Source: Parvibaculum sp. (GTDB taxonomy: Bacteria > Pseudomonadota > Alphaproteobacteria > Parvibaculales > Parvibaculaceae). From it: 64,000 nucleotides of DNA. The DNA lies in the NCBI RefSeq assembly GCF_019635935.1, contig NZ_JAHBYN010000001.1, forward strand, positions 1,609,501-1,673,500. The letters are read 5' to 3'. The translations under genes were made by a program, and so were the position numbers. Below, in pieces: positions 42,675-51,813 of this stretch (within the stretch, counting starts at the first letter, position 1; the number at the start of each line of letters is the position of its first letter). The notes beneath the pieces are model-generated. The model saw nothing but the letters and a program-made list of their open reading frames with translations, searched no databases and was not told where the DNA came from.

Positions 42675-43484
42675 TCAGCGGGCCGTCATGCCCCCGTCGA
42701 TGACCAGTTCCGAACCCGTCATGTAGCGCGACTCGTCGGACGCCAGATACACGATACCGGCGGCAATGTCGGCCGGCACACCGGCATAGCCGAGCGGCGT
42801 GGTGGCGGCAATTGCATTGGGATCGATTGCGTTGGCGCCCTCGGCGATCGGCAGCACGCTGGACGCGATCGCATCGGTGCCGCCCGGCGTCATCTTCTGC
42901 CAGATTGCCGTTTCGATAATGCCCGGATGCACTGAATTGACGCGGACATTCATCTGTCCTTGCGCGCATTCGAGCGCCACCGCCTTGGTGAAGAGCCGGA
43001 CGGCGCCCTTGGTCGCGCAATAGCCCGCAAGCCCCGGCGCGCCCTGAAGCCCGGCGACCGACGAAATGTTGATGACCGAGCCGCCGCCCGACGCCGCGAT
43101 CAGCGGGATGGCGTGTTTGACGCCGAAGAACACGCCATCGACATTGATCGACTGCTGGCGCGTCCATTCCTCGTAGGACATTTCGAAGATCGAGGCGCCG
43201 ATGGCGATGCCGGCATTGTTGACGAGGATGTGAAGCCCGCCGAATTCGGCTTTGACGGCGGCCACGATTTCCGCCCAGCGCGCTTCGCTGGTGACATCGT
43301 GCTTGTGGGCCGAGGCCGTGCCGCCGGCCTTGCCGATCAGCGCCGCCGTCTCCTTCAAGCCCGCCTCGTCGACATCGGTGACGACGAGTTTCGCGCCCTC
43401 CGCCGCCAGCGCCAGCGCCGCGCCCCGGCCGATACCGCTCGCCGCGCCCGTTACCAGCGCCACCTTGCCGCTTACCCGTCCCAT
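42675..43484 (-). CDS. Short-chain dehydrogenase/reductase (SDR)
   Basis: 269 residues. Canonical motifs: TGAASGIGRG, NNAGI, INISSVAG and catalytic YCATK. The Asp in VVTDVDEAG after the second strand favours NAD. It converges on the GH84 gene, whose stop is 3 bases away, and is divergent from the TetR regulator at 43652, which may control it. Substrate unknown; steroid or cyclic alcohol dehydrogenases look similar. Confidence 0.92.
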   Translation of the reverse strand: MGRVSGKVALVTGAASGIGRGAALALAAEGAKLVVTDVDEAGLKETAALIGKAGGTASAHKHDVTSEARWAEIVAAVKAEFGGLHILVNNAGIAIGASIFEMSYEEWTRQQSINVDGVFFGVKHAIPLIAASGGGSVINISSVAGLQGAPGLAGYCATKGAVRLFTKAVALECAQGQMNVRVNSVHPGIIETAIWQKMTPGGTDAIASSVLPIAEGANAIDPNAIAATTPLGYAGVPADIAAGIVYLASDESRYMTGSELVIDGGMTAR

Positions 43485-43651
43485 GTTTCGTCTCCCGGTT
43501 TTGCCTGTTTTGGCCGATACTCTTTCAGCGTTTGGATCAATGTTCTAGGGTATCCCCCCTAGCGCCGCAACGGCCCACCCCACCCCCTGCTTGCAGAAAA
43601 ATGTACTGTGGTCTATTTTCTGCCGGACAGCGCGATGTAGAAAGCTGGAGG

Positions 43652-44287
43652 ATGAAACCGTTGAAATCCGCCGAGATCGAAACGGAAGCGCCGCCCCGCC
43701 GCGCCGGCAAGAAGGAGCGGACGCGGCAGGAAATCTACCGGACAGCCATGCGCCTTTTCGGCGAGCATGGCTATGACGGCGTCACCATCGAGGACATTTG
43801 CGGCGGCGCCGGCATCGCCAAGGCGACGTTCTTTCTGCATTTCGCCAGCAAGGCCGCGCTGATCCATGCCTTCAACGACGAAATCACTGCCTCTCTGTCC
43901 GAAAAGCTGGCGACGCTGGACGGCACGGCCGAAGAACAGCTCAACTTCCTTTCGTCCGTCTTCGAGGAAGCCTGGCAGAACAACGCCGTCGTCATGCGCA
44001 AGATGCTGAACGAATATCTCGACCAGCCGGCAGCGCATCTCGTGACGTCGCAATTGAACGAAAGCGTCATCGACCTTGTGGCCGCGGTCTTGCGGCGCGG
44101 GCAAGCGCGCGGCGAATTCCGCCGGAACTTCACGCCGGAAGTCGGCGCCGCGGCCATCGTCGCGACATGGAGCGCGCTGACAGCCTGGTGGAGCGCCCAT
44201 CCGGAAGCCGACACCTCGGCCTTCAATCGCGAATTTCTCGACATCGCGCTGAACGGCTTCAAGGTCAAGGCGACCGCAAAGACATAG
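43652..44287 (+). CDS. TetR-family transcriptional regulator
   Basis: 211 residues. The N-terminal DNA-binding domain reads KKERTRQEIYRTAMRLFGEHG, then VTIEDICGGAGIAKATFFLHF, the classical TetR helix-turn-helix. The C-terminal domain is a helical ligand-binding bundle of unknown ligand. The ATG at 43652 follows CTGGAGG. It lies between the divergent SDR gene and the LLM flavin enzyme 38 bases downstream, so it probably regulates these catabolic genes. Confidence 0.92.
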   Translation: MKPLKSAEIETEAPPRRAGKKERTRQEIYRTAMRLFGEHGYDGVTIEDICGGAGIAKATFFLHFASKAALIHAFNDEITASLSEKLATLDGTAEEQLNFLSSVFEEAWQNNAVVMRKMLNEYLDQPAAHLVTSQLNESVIDLVAAVLRRGQARGEFRRNFTPEVGAAAIVATWSALTAWWSAHPEADTSAFNREFLDIALNGFKVKATAKT

Positions 44288-44325
44288 AAATCGACAACAG
44301 GGAAACTTCAGGAAAAGGAAATCCA

Positions 44326-45543
44326 ATGGCCGGCACAAAAATGCGCTTCGGCGCCTTCATCGCCCCCTTTCACCCGCTCGACGAAAATCCGACCCTCGCG
44401 CTCGAACGCGATATCGAACTCGTCCAGTGGATGGACAAGCTCGGCTACGACGAAGCCTGGATCGGCGAACATCATTCGGCCGGCTACGAGCTGATTGCGA
44501 GCCCGGAGCTCTTCATCGCAACGCTTGCCGAACGCACAAAGCACATCCGTCTCGGCACCGGCGTCTCCTCGCTCCCCTATCACCATCCGCTGATGCTGGC
44601 CGACCGCATCAACCAGCTCGACCACATCACGCGCGGACGCGTGATGTTCGGCGTCGGGCCGGGCGCGCTTCCCTCTGACGCTTTCATGATGGGCATCGAG
44701 GTCGCGAAGCAACGCGACATGATGGACGAGGCGCTCGACGTTCTGGTGCCGCTGTTGCGCGGTGAAACCGTGACGGCGAAGACGAGCTGGTTCGAACTCA
44801 ACAACGCACGCCTGCAGATGACGCCCTACTCGCGCCCCGGCGTCGAGATCGCGGTCGCAAGCCAGGTTTCGCCGACGGGCGCCACGGCCGCCGGCAAGCA
44901 CGGCGTTGGTTTGCTTTCGATCGGCGCGACATCCGCCGGCGGCTTCAACGCACTCGCCACCAACTGGGCGATCTGCGAAGACACGGCGAAAGACAACGGC
45001 AAGACGGTCGACCGCAATGCCTGGCGTCTCGTCGGCCCCGTCCACATCGCGGAAACACGCGAAAAGGCGCGCGAGAATGTCCGCTTCGGCCTCGAAAAGT
45101 GGCTCTACTATTTCCGCGAAGTGGCCGCCCTGCCGCTTGCGCCGACCGACGGGTCCGATCCTGTCGACGCACTGATCAATTCCGGCATGGCCGTCATCGG
45201 CACGCCGGACGATGCGATCGCGCAGATAGAACGCCTCAAGCAGCAGTCGGGCGGCTTCGGTTGCTTCATGCAGCTTGCCCACAACTGGGCCGACTTCGAC
45301 AACACGAAGAAGTCCTACGAATTGATGGCGCGTTACGTCTTCCCGAAATTCCAGGAGACGAACGTCAACCGCGAAGCCTCGCTCGACTGGGCGCGCACCA
45401 ACCGCGAGACCTTCATGGGCCAGGCAATGATGGCGGTCGGCAGCCGCGTCGCCCAGCACATCGAGAAAAAGGGCACCGAAAACATCCGCCCCGAAATCCT
45501 CGAAGCGATGGGCCTCGGCAAGAAGCCCGACGCCGCGCAGTAA
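44326..45543 (+). CDS. LLM-class (luciferase-like) flavin-dependent oxidoreductase
   Basis: 405 residues, a TIM-barrel bacterial-luciferase-like monooxygenase. Recognisable parts are WMDKLGYDEAWIGEHHS, RLGTGVSSLPYHHPLMLADR, GRVMFGVGPGALPSDAFM and VASQVSPTGATAAGKHGVG. It should use reduced FMN (or F420 in related groups) and O2 on an organic substrate such as an alkane, ketone or sulfonate. The ATG at 44326 follows AGGAAAAGGAA. It lies in one unit with TetR and ends in a strong terminator. Confidence 0.92.
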   Translation: MAGTKMRFGAFIAPFHPLDENPTLALERDIELVQWMDKLGYDEAWIGEHHSAGYELIASPELFIATLAERTKHIRLGTGVSSLPYHHPLMLADRINQLDHITRGRVMFGVGPGALPSDAFMMGIEVAKQRDMMDEALDVLVPLLRGETVTAKTSWFELNNARLQMTPYSRPGVEIAVASQVSPTGATAAGKHGVGLLSIGATSAGGFNALATNWAICEDTAKDNGKTVDRNAWRLVGPVHIAETREKARENVRFGLEKWLYYFREVAALPLAPTDGSDPVDALINSGMAVIGTPDDAIAQIERLKQQSGGFGCFMQLAHNWADFDNTKKSYELMARYVFPKFQETNVNREASLDWARTNRETFMGQAMMAVGSRVAQHIEKKGTENIRPEILEAMGLGKKPDAAQ

Positions 45544-45562
45544 AAGAAGCATACGCAAAAGC

Positions 45563-45593
45563 AAAGGGCGGCTCGCAAAGAGCCGCCCTTTTT
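45563..45593 (+). terminator. Rho-independent terminator between convergent genes
   Basis: Perfect stem AAAGGGCGGCTC / GAGCCGCCCTTT with loop GCAAA and a T-run. It lies between the LLM gene stop (45543) and the convergent ligase stop (45612) and can work in both directions. Confidence 0.92.
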
Positions 45594-45611
45594 CGTTTCC
45601 GGCGGTGAAAT

Positions 45612-47414
45612 CTAAAGTCTCATTGCACCGGCGCAGATCTGTCCGTAAAGCCCCTGATCGACCGGGACATATTTCTTTTGCACCGGGCAATTGAAGTAAA
45701 CCGGGTCGGGCACGACCGAGGGATCGAAACCTTCTTTCACCAGTTCGACCTTGCGGTGCTTGAACGTGCCGGTGATCTCGATTTCAGGCTGCAGCCGCAC
45801 GAAAACCGGCACCGCATAATCCGGCAGTTCCTTCTGCATCTGGTCGCGGAAACGGTCGAGATCGAGCGAACCGTTCTCGGCAACGATCGAGGCCATGCCG
45901 GCGCGGCCATCGGCGCCGGGAACATGAACGCCGTAGACATTGGCTTCCTTGACGCCCGGAAAGACCGAAATCGCTTCGGCCACTTCCGACGTCGCAACGT
46001 TCTCACCCTTCCAGCGGAAAGTATCGCCGATACGATCGACGAAATAATAGTAGCCCCGCTTGTCCTGACGCAGCAGGTCGCCAGTGCGGAACCACTCGTC
46101 GCCCTTCTCGAAGACGTCGCGCAGGATTTTCTTTTCGGTCTCTTCCTTCTTGGCGTAACCGTCGAACCGGCCGGTCGGCTGGTCGGGATCGTTGCTGATC
46201 CGCCCCAGCGCCTCCCCGGCCTCGCCCGGCTCGGCCGCGATGCAGAACCCGTCCGGCCCACGCACTGGCTTCTCGTTTTCGATGTCGAACTTGACGATTT
46301 CGACATTGAACTTTTTCTTCGCCCAGCCCGGCACACGCCCGATGGCGCCCTGCGTGCCGTCGAAATTCATCAGCGCCACATTGCCTTCGGTCGCGCCGTA
46401 GAATTCCAGAATGTGCGGAATCTTGAAGCGCTTCTGGAAGGCCGGCCAGATTTCGGGGCGCAACCCGTTGCCGATCACCATGCGCAGCTTGTGCTTGGTT
46501 TCCTTCGGGTGCTTGTCGGTGTTGAGCAGGTAGCGGCAAAGCTCGCCGATATACTGGAACAACGTCGCGCCGTATTTATGCGTATCGTCCCAGAAATTCG
46601 TCGCCGAAAACTTCTGCCGGATGATGACGGAGCCGCCGACGGTCAACGTCGCGCCGACCGCACAAACGCCTCCCGCCGAGTGATAGAGCGGCAGAACCAC
46701 ATACATGCGGTCCTTCTCATTGGTGTTCGCCGCCGCCGCGAAGGCCGCCATCATCGTCATCAACCGCACATGCGGGATGCGCGCCGCCTTCGGGTTGCCC
46801 GTCGTGCCGCTGGTGTAGATGTAAAGCGCATCGTCTTCGGTCGTGAGACCCGCGCGGAAATCGCCCGGCAGCGCATCGCCCGACTGCTGTTCCAGCGCCG
46901 CGTCGAGATTGTTGGCACCCTGCACATTGCCGCCCGTCGCCCAGACCGCCATCGGCCGTTCGAGCTGATCGCTCGCCGTCGAATAATTCTCGGCAAGTTC
47001 GGCCCCGAGGATCAGATGATTGGCATTCGAGATGTTGAGGCAGTGGGCGAGCGGGCCCTTGGTGAGGTTGGTGTTGATCAAGGCCGCCGTCGCGCCCGCC
47101 TTGATGACGCCGAGCCAGGCGACGAGATATTCCGGCCTGTTCTCCATCATCAGCGCAACCACATCGCCGCGACCCAGACCTTGATCCTTGGCCCAGCGGG
47201 CATAGCGGTTGGCCGCCTCGTTGTATTCGCGGTAGGTGATCTTCCGGTCTTCGAAATAGATCGCGATATTGTTTGGCTTCGTCCGCGCCAGCTCCTCCGC
47301 CGTGTCGGCAAAGGTATGCGTCGTGTTCTCGCGAATTGTGGTTGCCTTTTTCAGCGTGCGGAGCGCCGCGCGCAGAAAGGTAATTTCGTTGCCGATCTGT
47401 TTGATCAGACCCAT
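45612..47414 (-). CDS. FATP-like very-long-chain acyl-CoA synthetase
   Basis: 600 residues, the length of the SLC27/FATP group. AMP-binding motif YIYTSGTTGNPKAARIPH, second motif LEFYGATEGNVALMNF, and the FATP-specific DRIGDTFRWKGENVATSEV and TGTFKHRKVELVKEGFDP. These enzymes activate long and very long fatty acids (or bile acids and steroids) with CoA, often while driving their uptake at the inner membrane. A short N-terminal amphipathic stretch precedes the core. It is a single gene, separated by 208 bases from the divergent TusA gene. Confidence 0.93.
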   Translation of the reverse strand: MGLIKQIGNEITFLRAALRTLKKATTIRENTTHTFADTAEELARTKPNNIAIYFEDRKITYREYNEAANRYARWAKDQGLGRGDVVALMMENRPEYLVAWLGVIKAGATAALINTNLTKGPLAHCLNISNANHLILGAELAENYSTASDQLERPMAVWATGGNVQGANNLDAALEQQSGDALPGDFRAGLTTEDDALYIYTSGTTGNPKAARIPHVRLMTMMAAFAAAANTNEKDRMYVVLPLYHSAGGVCAVGATLTVGGSVIIRQKFSATNFWDDTHKYGATLFQYIGELCRYLLNTDKHPKETKHKLRMVIGNGLRPEIWPAFQKRFKIPHILEFYGATEGNVALMNFDGTQGAIGRVPGWAKKKFNVEIVKFDIENEKPVRGPDGFCIAAEPGEAGEALGRISNDPDQPTGRFDGYAKKEETEKKILRDVFEKGDEWFRTGDLLRQDKRGYYYFVDRIGDTFRWKGENVATSEVAEAISVFPGVKEANVYGVHVPGADGRAGMASIVAENGSLDLDRFRDQMQKELPDYAVPVFVRLQPEIEITGTFKHRKVELVKEGFDPSVVPDPVYFNCPVQKKYVPVDQGLYGQICAGAMRL

Positions 47415-47622
47415 CCCCGTATCCCTCCGGTGCTGATAAAAGCCGCGTTCTTCTCGTTTTCTCTTTTATGCCCGTGGCCCCGCGCAACCGTCAAGAAAAG
47501 CCGGAGTTTTAGCGGTAAAATTGGCGTTAGTGCCGGCGGGCCGCTCGAAACGGGGGTGACAGCACGGCATCGCGCGGCCATCATCCGGCCGCCTGTCAAA
47601 GCCCTTCGGAGACGGACCCGGA

Positions 47623-47922
47623 ATGGAAGAAAGCCGCGAAGATGCAGGCGAAATCCTGCTCGATGTGATCGGTCAGCAATGCCCGCTGCCGGTGCTGCGC
47701 GCCCGCAAACGGCTGTTACGGCTGGCGCCCGGCGCTCTTCTGCGCGTCTTCGCCAGCGATCCGGTGGCGCGCATCGACATGCCGCATTTCTGCAGCGAAG
47801 CCGGCCACGAGCTCGTCGAAATGCGCGACCGCGGCACCTGGATCGAATTCCTGATCCGCCGCGGCGCGAATATCCATGAAGAAGATGCGGATTTGGCGGC
47901 AAAGCCGGTGCGAAGCCTCTAG
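47623..47922 (+). CDS. TusA-family sulfur carrier protein
   Basis: 99 residues with the sulfur-carrying motif GQQCPLPVLRARKRL; Cys20 in the CPxP box accepts persulfide sulfur. The family relays sulfur from cysteine desulfurase to targets such as tRNA thiolation or other cofactors. Residues after ~75 are an extra tail. It overlaps the convergent acetyltransferase gene by 4 bases. No desulfurase or DsrE partner is next to it, so the receiving pathway is unknown. Confidence 0.9.
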   Translation: MEESREDAGEILLDVIGQQCPLPVLRARKRLLRLAPGALLRVFASDPVARIDMPHFCSEAGHELVEMRDRGTWIEFLIRRGANIHEEDADLAAKPVRSL

Positions 47923-48503
47923 GCGAAGAATTCGTCCGCCAGGATCGCGTAGAGATATTCGTCGCGCCATTCCCCCTGAATGAACCGGCTCCGGCGCAGC
48001 GCCCCCTCGCGCCGCATACCGAGCCGCTCCATCACACGCGCCGACGCCTTGTTGCGCTGGTCGCAGGTCGCATAGATGCGTTGCAGCCCGAGCTCGCGGA
48101 AGCCGGCCTCCATCAGCGCCTGTGCCGCCTCGGCCGCATAGCCCTGCCCCCAGTAGTCCGGATGCAGCGCATAGCCGAGATCCCCGGTACGGCGCTCCCA
48201 ATCGGCGAATTTGAGCCCCACACCGCCGATCAGGCGGGGCTTCTTGCCGTCGCGCAGCACGATGGCGAGATCGAAATTGACGCGCGGCTTCTGCTTCTGG
48301 TCGTCGAGGAAGCCGCGGACCGTCTCCCGGCTCTGCGTCAGCGTGTTCGGCCCCCAGATCAGGTGCCGCGTCACCTCCTCAAGCGAGGCATAGGCATGAA
48401 CCTCGTCGAGATCGCGGGTGGTGAAATCGCGCAGCACGAGACGCGGCGTTCCGATCGGCAGCGACAGCGCGGGCGTTGCCGCCTTGCGGCCGCCGAGCCT
48501 CAC
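47919..48503 (-). CDS. RimJ/RimL-like GNAT acetyltransferase
   Basis: 194 residues. IGTPRLVLRDFTTRDLDEVH is the typical start of ribosomal-protein-type GNATs, and motif A is DYWGQGYAAEAAQALMEAGF. RIYATCDQRNKASARVMERLGM completes the fold. It probably acetylates an N-terminal amine or small molecule. The start is GTG at 48503, overlapping the stop of the ArsC-like gene (GTGA), so the two are translationally coupled. Confidence 0.9.
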   Translation of the reverse strand: MRLGGRKAATPALSLPIGTPRLVLRDFTTRDLDEVHAYASLEEVTRHLIWGPNTLTQSRETVRGFLDDQKQKPRVNFDLAIVLRDGKKPRLIGGVGLKFADWERRTGDLGYALHPDYWGQGYAAEAAQALMEAGFRELGLQRIYATCDQRNKASARVMERLGMRREGALRRSRFIQGEWRDEYLYAILADEFFA

Positions 48504-48868
48504 CGGCTCCCCGCTTCGGCCAGCGCTTGCAATGCCGCTTTTTGCGGATCGCGAAAGCCGACCACGACATCGCCTTTCCCGTGCTCGAAAACCGGCCGCT
48601 TGATCAGCGCCGGATGCTCGGCCATCAGTTTCAGCGCCTCGGCCTCACCGACTTGCGCGGTCTTGCCTTTGGGCAATCCGCGCCATGTCGTCCCGGCCTT
48701 GTTGAGGAGCGTCTCCCAGCCCGCCGCTTTGGCAAAACGCCGGATATCGGCAAGCGCGATGCCGTCGGCGCGCAGGTCATGGAAGCGATGGGCGATACCG
48801 TGATCGTCGAGCCATCTCAAGGCCTTGCGGCAAGTGTCGCAGTTCTTAAGCCCGTAAACGGTCAGCAC
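48500..48868 (-). CDS. ArsC/Spx-family thioredoxin-fold reductase
   Basis: 122 residues. The CxxC motif NCDTCRKALRWL (Cys10, Cys13) starts a thioredoxin-like fold; LLNKAGTTWRGLP and the HPALIKRPVFEHGKG segment are shared by ArsC-like YffB/Spx proteins. It may act as a glutathione-dependent reductase or a redox sensor rather than an arsenate reductase, because no other ars genes are seen. The start is GTG at 48868 with GGGAGGGAAC just upstream; no ATG is available. Confidence 0.88.
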   Translation of the reverse strand: MLTVYGLKNCDTCRKALRWLDDHGIAHRFHDLRADGIALADIRRFAKAAGWETLLNKAGTTWRGLPKGKTAQVGEAEALKLMAEHPALIKRPVFEHGKGDVVVGFRDPQKAALQALAEAGSR

Positions 48869-48962
48869 CGTTCCCTCCCCGCCAGCCTGATCGTGACAAG
48901 CATAGCCGGGACGCGGCAAAGACCAAGCGGTCTTGCCTCGAAAACGAATTAAATCGGCTGAA

Positions 48963-49757
48963 TCAGGCCGCTTTCTTGAGCGCCTCACGCGCGATGAAAG
49001 CGCGCTCCCGCTCGGTCGTGATCGGCTCGACCGCGCGATAGGCCTCGGGCGGCGCAACATTGAGCAGTGCCCGCACATCTTCGAGCGGCTTGTCGAGCAG
49101 CGCTTCCCAGTCCGCCGTCGGCAGCCACGTGGCCCGCTTGCCGTTCCGGAAACCTTCGCGAATGACCCGGCCAAGCTTGAGGTCCGGATTGCGCTTGGTG
49201 CTGAGGCGCCAGCCCACCAGCACGATGAAGCCGATGCCGCGATTGCGCGTTTGCGCATAGCTGAAGGCGAGCAGGGCGAGTTCGCCGAGCCCGTCGCGGC
49301 CATAGCCGGTCGTGACATGCCAGAGATCGTGGGCGTCGCGCAGGCGGTCGCCGAAAATGCGCTCGGCTTCAGTGCGCTCGTCGCGCAGCGGCACCTCGCG
49401 GCTCGCCTCGACAAGTCCGTCGGCCGTCAGGTTTTCTTCGGCCATGAATTCGTAATAGGTGCGCCCCAGCGTGCCTTCCGGCAGCCGCGACAGACGCTCA
49501 CGATCGTTGAGCGTCGCGATGAGGTCGCGTTTCTCGGCAACGATCCGCTGCCCCATCTCGGTGGCGATGAAGCGCTTGAACTGGCGGTCGCGGACATTGC
49601 CGGACAGGGCGTCGATGATCTTGAAAACCTGGCCCGTATCTTCCTTGTCGGCGATCAGGGCGCGAATTGCCCGAATGGCTTTCAGCGGTTCGATACGCTT
49701 GCGCGTCCGCCTGGCAGGGGCGGAACCGTTGAATTCGGCTGGACTGGCTGTCGTCAT
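48963..49757 (-). CDS. Coq4-family ubiquinone biosynthesis protein
   Basis: 264 residues. HDLWHVTTGYGRDGLGE matches the HDxxHx11E zinc motif of Coq4, which in recent work removes the C1 carboxyl and adds the hydroxyl of the ubiquinone ring in eukaryotes and alphaproteobacteria. LGRTYYEFMAEENL and RKRNPD-like KRNPDLKLGRVIREGF are other family parts. The protein is cytoplasmic or membrane-peripheral. It is divergent from a TetR gene and 2.1 kb from Coq7, another ring hydroxylase. The ATG at 49757 starts after a palindrome-containing promoter. Confidence 0.9.
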   Translation of the reverse strand: MTTASPAEFNGSAPARRTRKRIEPLKAIRAIRALIADKEDTGQVFKIIDALSGNVRDRQFKRFIATEMGQRIVAEKRDLIATLNDRERLSRLPEGTLGRTYYEFMAEENLTADGLVEASREVPLRDERTEAERIFGDRLRDAHDLWHVTTGYGRDGLGELALLAFSYAQTRNRGIGFIVLVGWRLSTKRNPDLKLGRVIREGFRNGKRATWLPTADWEALLDKPLEDVRALLNVAPPEAYRAVEPITTERERAFIAREALKKAA

Positions 49758-49823
49758 CGCTCTAATCCCGTTGCTAGGATGAGGTATACATCTACGCCCC
49801 TTGCTGCTTTGTGTATCAAGTAC

Positions 49824-49844
49824 TGACATTGTTGTCAATATAAT
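49824..49844. promoter_or_regulatory. Shared operator/promoter of coq4-like gene and tetR
   Basis: TGACA-TTGT-TGTCA (49824-49837) is an inverted repeat. TTGACA on the minus strand (49838-49833) with TACACA 17 bases on makes a coq4 promoter, and TATAAT at 49839-49844 a plausible plus-strand -10. The palindrome overlaps both, fitting repression by the TetR protein. Confidence 0.55.
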
Positions 49845-49863
49845 TTGTCTGAGGGAGTCCGGT

Positions 49864-50523
49864 TTGCCGACCGCCGCCAAAACCGCCGCAATCCCCGCCA
49901 AACCGGCGGGAAAACGCATCCGCCGCACCGCCGAGGAGGCAAGGCGGCTCATTCTGGATGCCGCCGAGAAGCGCCTGGCGCAACAGGGGCCCGAAGGCCT
50001 TCGGCTGCAGGACATCGCCCGCGACATCGGTATTTCCCATCCCGCGATCCTGCATCACTTCGAAAGCCGCGAAGGGCTGGTGCGGGCACTGATCGCGCGC
50101 GCGAACAACCAGCTCCGCGACACCATGCTGGCGGCACTTGGCGGCGGCCACACGAGCGCGGACGCCTCCGACCATATCGGCCATGTCTTCGAAGCGCTGA
50201 GCGACCGCGGCACGGCGCGTCTCCTGTCGTGGCTGTTGCTGACCGGGCGCGCGAGCGAGAATTCGCCGACCCACAACATCATGGGCGAGATTGTCGAGGC
50301 GCTGCAGGCGCGCCGCGCGGAATATGCGGCGGAGAAAGGTCTTCCGGCGCCCGACAAGGAAGACACATTGTTCATGGCGATGCTGACCGCAAACGCCGCC
50401 TTCGGCGAAGCGATCGTCGGACGACAACTCGCCGAAGCCGTCGGCCTCGACGCCGACGGCATCAAGCGCTTCCGCAACTGGTTCGCGAAGCTCCTGAACG
50501 AACATTGGGACGGCAGGAATTGA
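49864..50523 (+). CDS. TetR-family regulator divergent from coq4
   Basis: 219 residues. The helix-turn-helix is RRLILDAAEKRLAQQGPEG, then LRLQDIARDIGISHPAILHHF, followed by a helical effector domain of unknown ligand. The best start is TTG at 49864, 7 bases after GAGGGA; an earlier in-frame start has no ribosome site. The palindrome between it and the coq4-like gene suggests autoregulation and control of quinone synthesis. The acetyltransferase gene begins a few bases after its stop. Confidence 0.88.
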   Translation: MPTAAKTAAIPAKPAGKRIRRTAEEARRLILDAAEKRLAQQGPEGLRLQDIARDIGISHPAILHHFESREGLVRALIARANNQLRDTMLAALGGGHTSADASDHIGHVFEALSDRGTARLLSWLLLTGRASENSPTHNIMGEIVEALQARRAEYAAEKGLPAPDKEDTLFMAMLTANAAFGEAIVGRQLAEAVGLDADGIKRFRNWFAKLLNEHWDGRN

Positions 50524-50528
50524 GCGCT

Positions 50529-51029
50529 GTGCCGCAAATCGCGGTGAGAGCGGCAACGGAGGCCGATCTTCCCGGCATCCTGGCGATCTACAACGACGCA
50601 GTGACCAACACCACCGCGATCTGGAACGAAACCGAAAGTACGCTGGAGGCGCGGAGAAGCTGGATGGCCGAACGAACGGGCCGCGGCTTTCCGGTGCTGG
50701 TCGCCGACGACAATGGCGAGGTCGCGGGCTACGCCACCTTCGGCGATTTTCGCCCGCATGAAGGCTACCGCTTCACGGTCGAAAACTCGATCTATGTGCG
50801 CGCCGACCGGCGCGGGCGCGGCATCGCCGCCGCGATGATGCCGCCGCTGATCAAGGCGGCGGAGAAGCTCGGCATGCATGCGATGATCGCCGGGATCGAA
50901 GCCGAGAACGTCGCCTCGATCCGCCTGCATGAACGCTTCGGCTTCCGCGAGGTTGCGCGCATGCCCGAAGTCGGCCGCAAATTCGACCGCTGGCTCGACC
51001 TGGTGCTGATGCAGAGGATGCTGGGGTGA
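50529..51029 (+). CDS. Phosphinothricin acetyltransferase-like GNAT
   Basis: 166 residues. VRAATEADLPGILAIYNDAV at the start and TATWxETxxTLEARRSW-like AIWNETESTLEARRSW are typical of Bar/PAT-like N-acyltransferases that acetylate phosphinothricin, methionine sulfoximine or related amino acids. Motif A is VRADRRGRGIAAAMMPPLI. It may protect against glutamine-synthetase inhibitors, but physiological substrates are usually amino-acid derivatives. No ATG exists: GTG at 50529 is chosen, TTG at 50520 overlapping the TetR stop is the alternative. Confidence 0.85.
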   Translation: MPQIAVRAATEADLPGILAIYNDAVTNTTAIWNETESTLEARRSWMAERTGRGFPVLVADDNGEVAGYATFGDFRPHEGYRFTVENSIYVRADRRGRGIAAAMMPPLIKAAEKLGMHAMIAGIEAENVASIRLHERFGFREVARMPEVGRKFDRWLDLVLMQRMLG

Positions 51030-51074
51030 GGGTCCCGCGCCGGGCCTGCCAGCCGAAGCACGAAGTGCGAAGGC

Positions 51075-51160
51075 TGGTGCCCCTGGCCGGACTCGAACCA
51101 GCACGTTGTTGCCAACAACAGATTTTGAGTCTGCCGCGTCTACCATTCCGCCACAGGGGC
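51075..51160 (-). tRNA. tRNA-Leu (anticodon CAA)
   Basis: 86 bases with encoded CCA. The acceptor stem GCCCCTG pairs with CAGGGGC. The anticodon stem CAGA/TCTG encloses CTCAAAA, giving CAA for UUG codons. The long variable arm (TTGTTGGCAACAACG-like) marks a class II tRNA. Confidence 0.97.
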
Positions 51161-51291
51161 TCCCGAAGCGCGGGGCGCATCATACTGGCCGGGGCCGCCC
51201 CTTCAATCGAAAAGAAATGGCGCGGGCAGCGCCGCCGCTGCGGCGACAAGGCGCGCGACAGGCGGCGGGCCCCCGTGCTTGAATAGCACCC

Positions 51292-51813
51292 ATGATGGAC
51301 CGCATCCCCTCGAACGCCATTCCCTGGATACTGGCGGGCGCCAGCGCCGCGACGCTGGCCGGCGCGTTGTTTTTCGAGCATGTGCTGGGCTACATCCCCT
51401 GCTCGCTCTGCCTTGAGGGCCGCATTCCGCATTATTTCGCCATCGGCGCGGCGCTGATCGCCGGCGTCTTGTCCCGCGAAGCCAATATCGGCATCGGCGT
51501 GTTGCTGTTTCTGGGGATCTGCGTCGCGGCCTACGCCGCCGCTGTCGGTATTTCCGGCTACCACATCGGCGTCGAGCAAAAATGGTGGGAAGGTCCGGTC
51601 GCCTGCGGTTCGGGCGGCCTGGTGGCGGGTTCGCTGGAAGAATTGCAGGCCGCCCTTGAGGGCCGCGTCCACGCGCCGCGTTGCGACGAGGCGGCATGGT
51701 CGCTTTTCGGCATTTCGCTGGCGGGCTTCAACTTGCTGATCTCGCTTGTCCTCGGCGCGCTGGCGGCGCTGCCCCTTTGGCGATTTTACCGCGAAAGCCG
51801 CGGAGAAGTCTGA
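51292..51813 (+). CDS. DsbB-family disulfide bond formation protein
   Basis: 173 residues with four hydrophobic segments (~10-30, 45-62, 66-88 and 135-160). The first periplasmic pair is PCSLC (Cys37-Cys40), and a second pair, Cys105 and Cys131, is spaced as in DsbB. DsbB passes electrons from DsbA to ubiquinone. A DsbA partner is not adjacent. The stop overlaps the Coq7 start (TGATG), which ties a quinone-reducing enzyme to quinone synthesis in one unit. Confidence 0.92.
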   Translation: MMDRIPSNAIPWILAGASAATLAGALFFEHVLGYIPCSLCLEGRIPHYFAIGAALIAGVLSREANIGIGVLLFLGICVAAYAAAVGISGYHIGVEQKWWEGPVACGSGGLVAGSLEELQAALEGRVHAPRCDEAAWSLFGISLAGFNLLISLVLGALAALPLWRFYRESRGEV

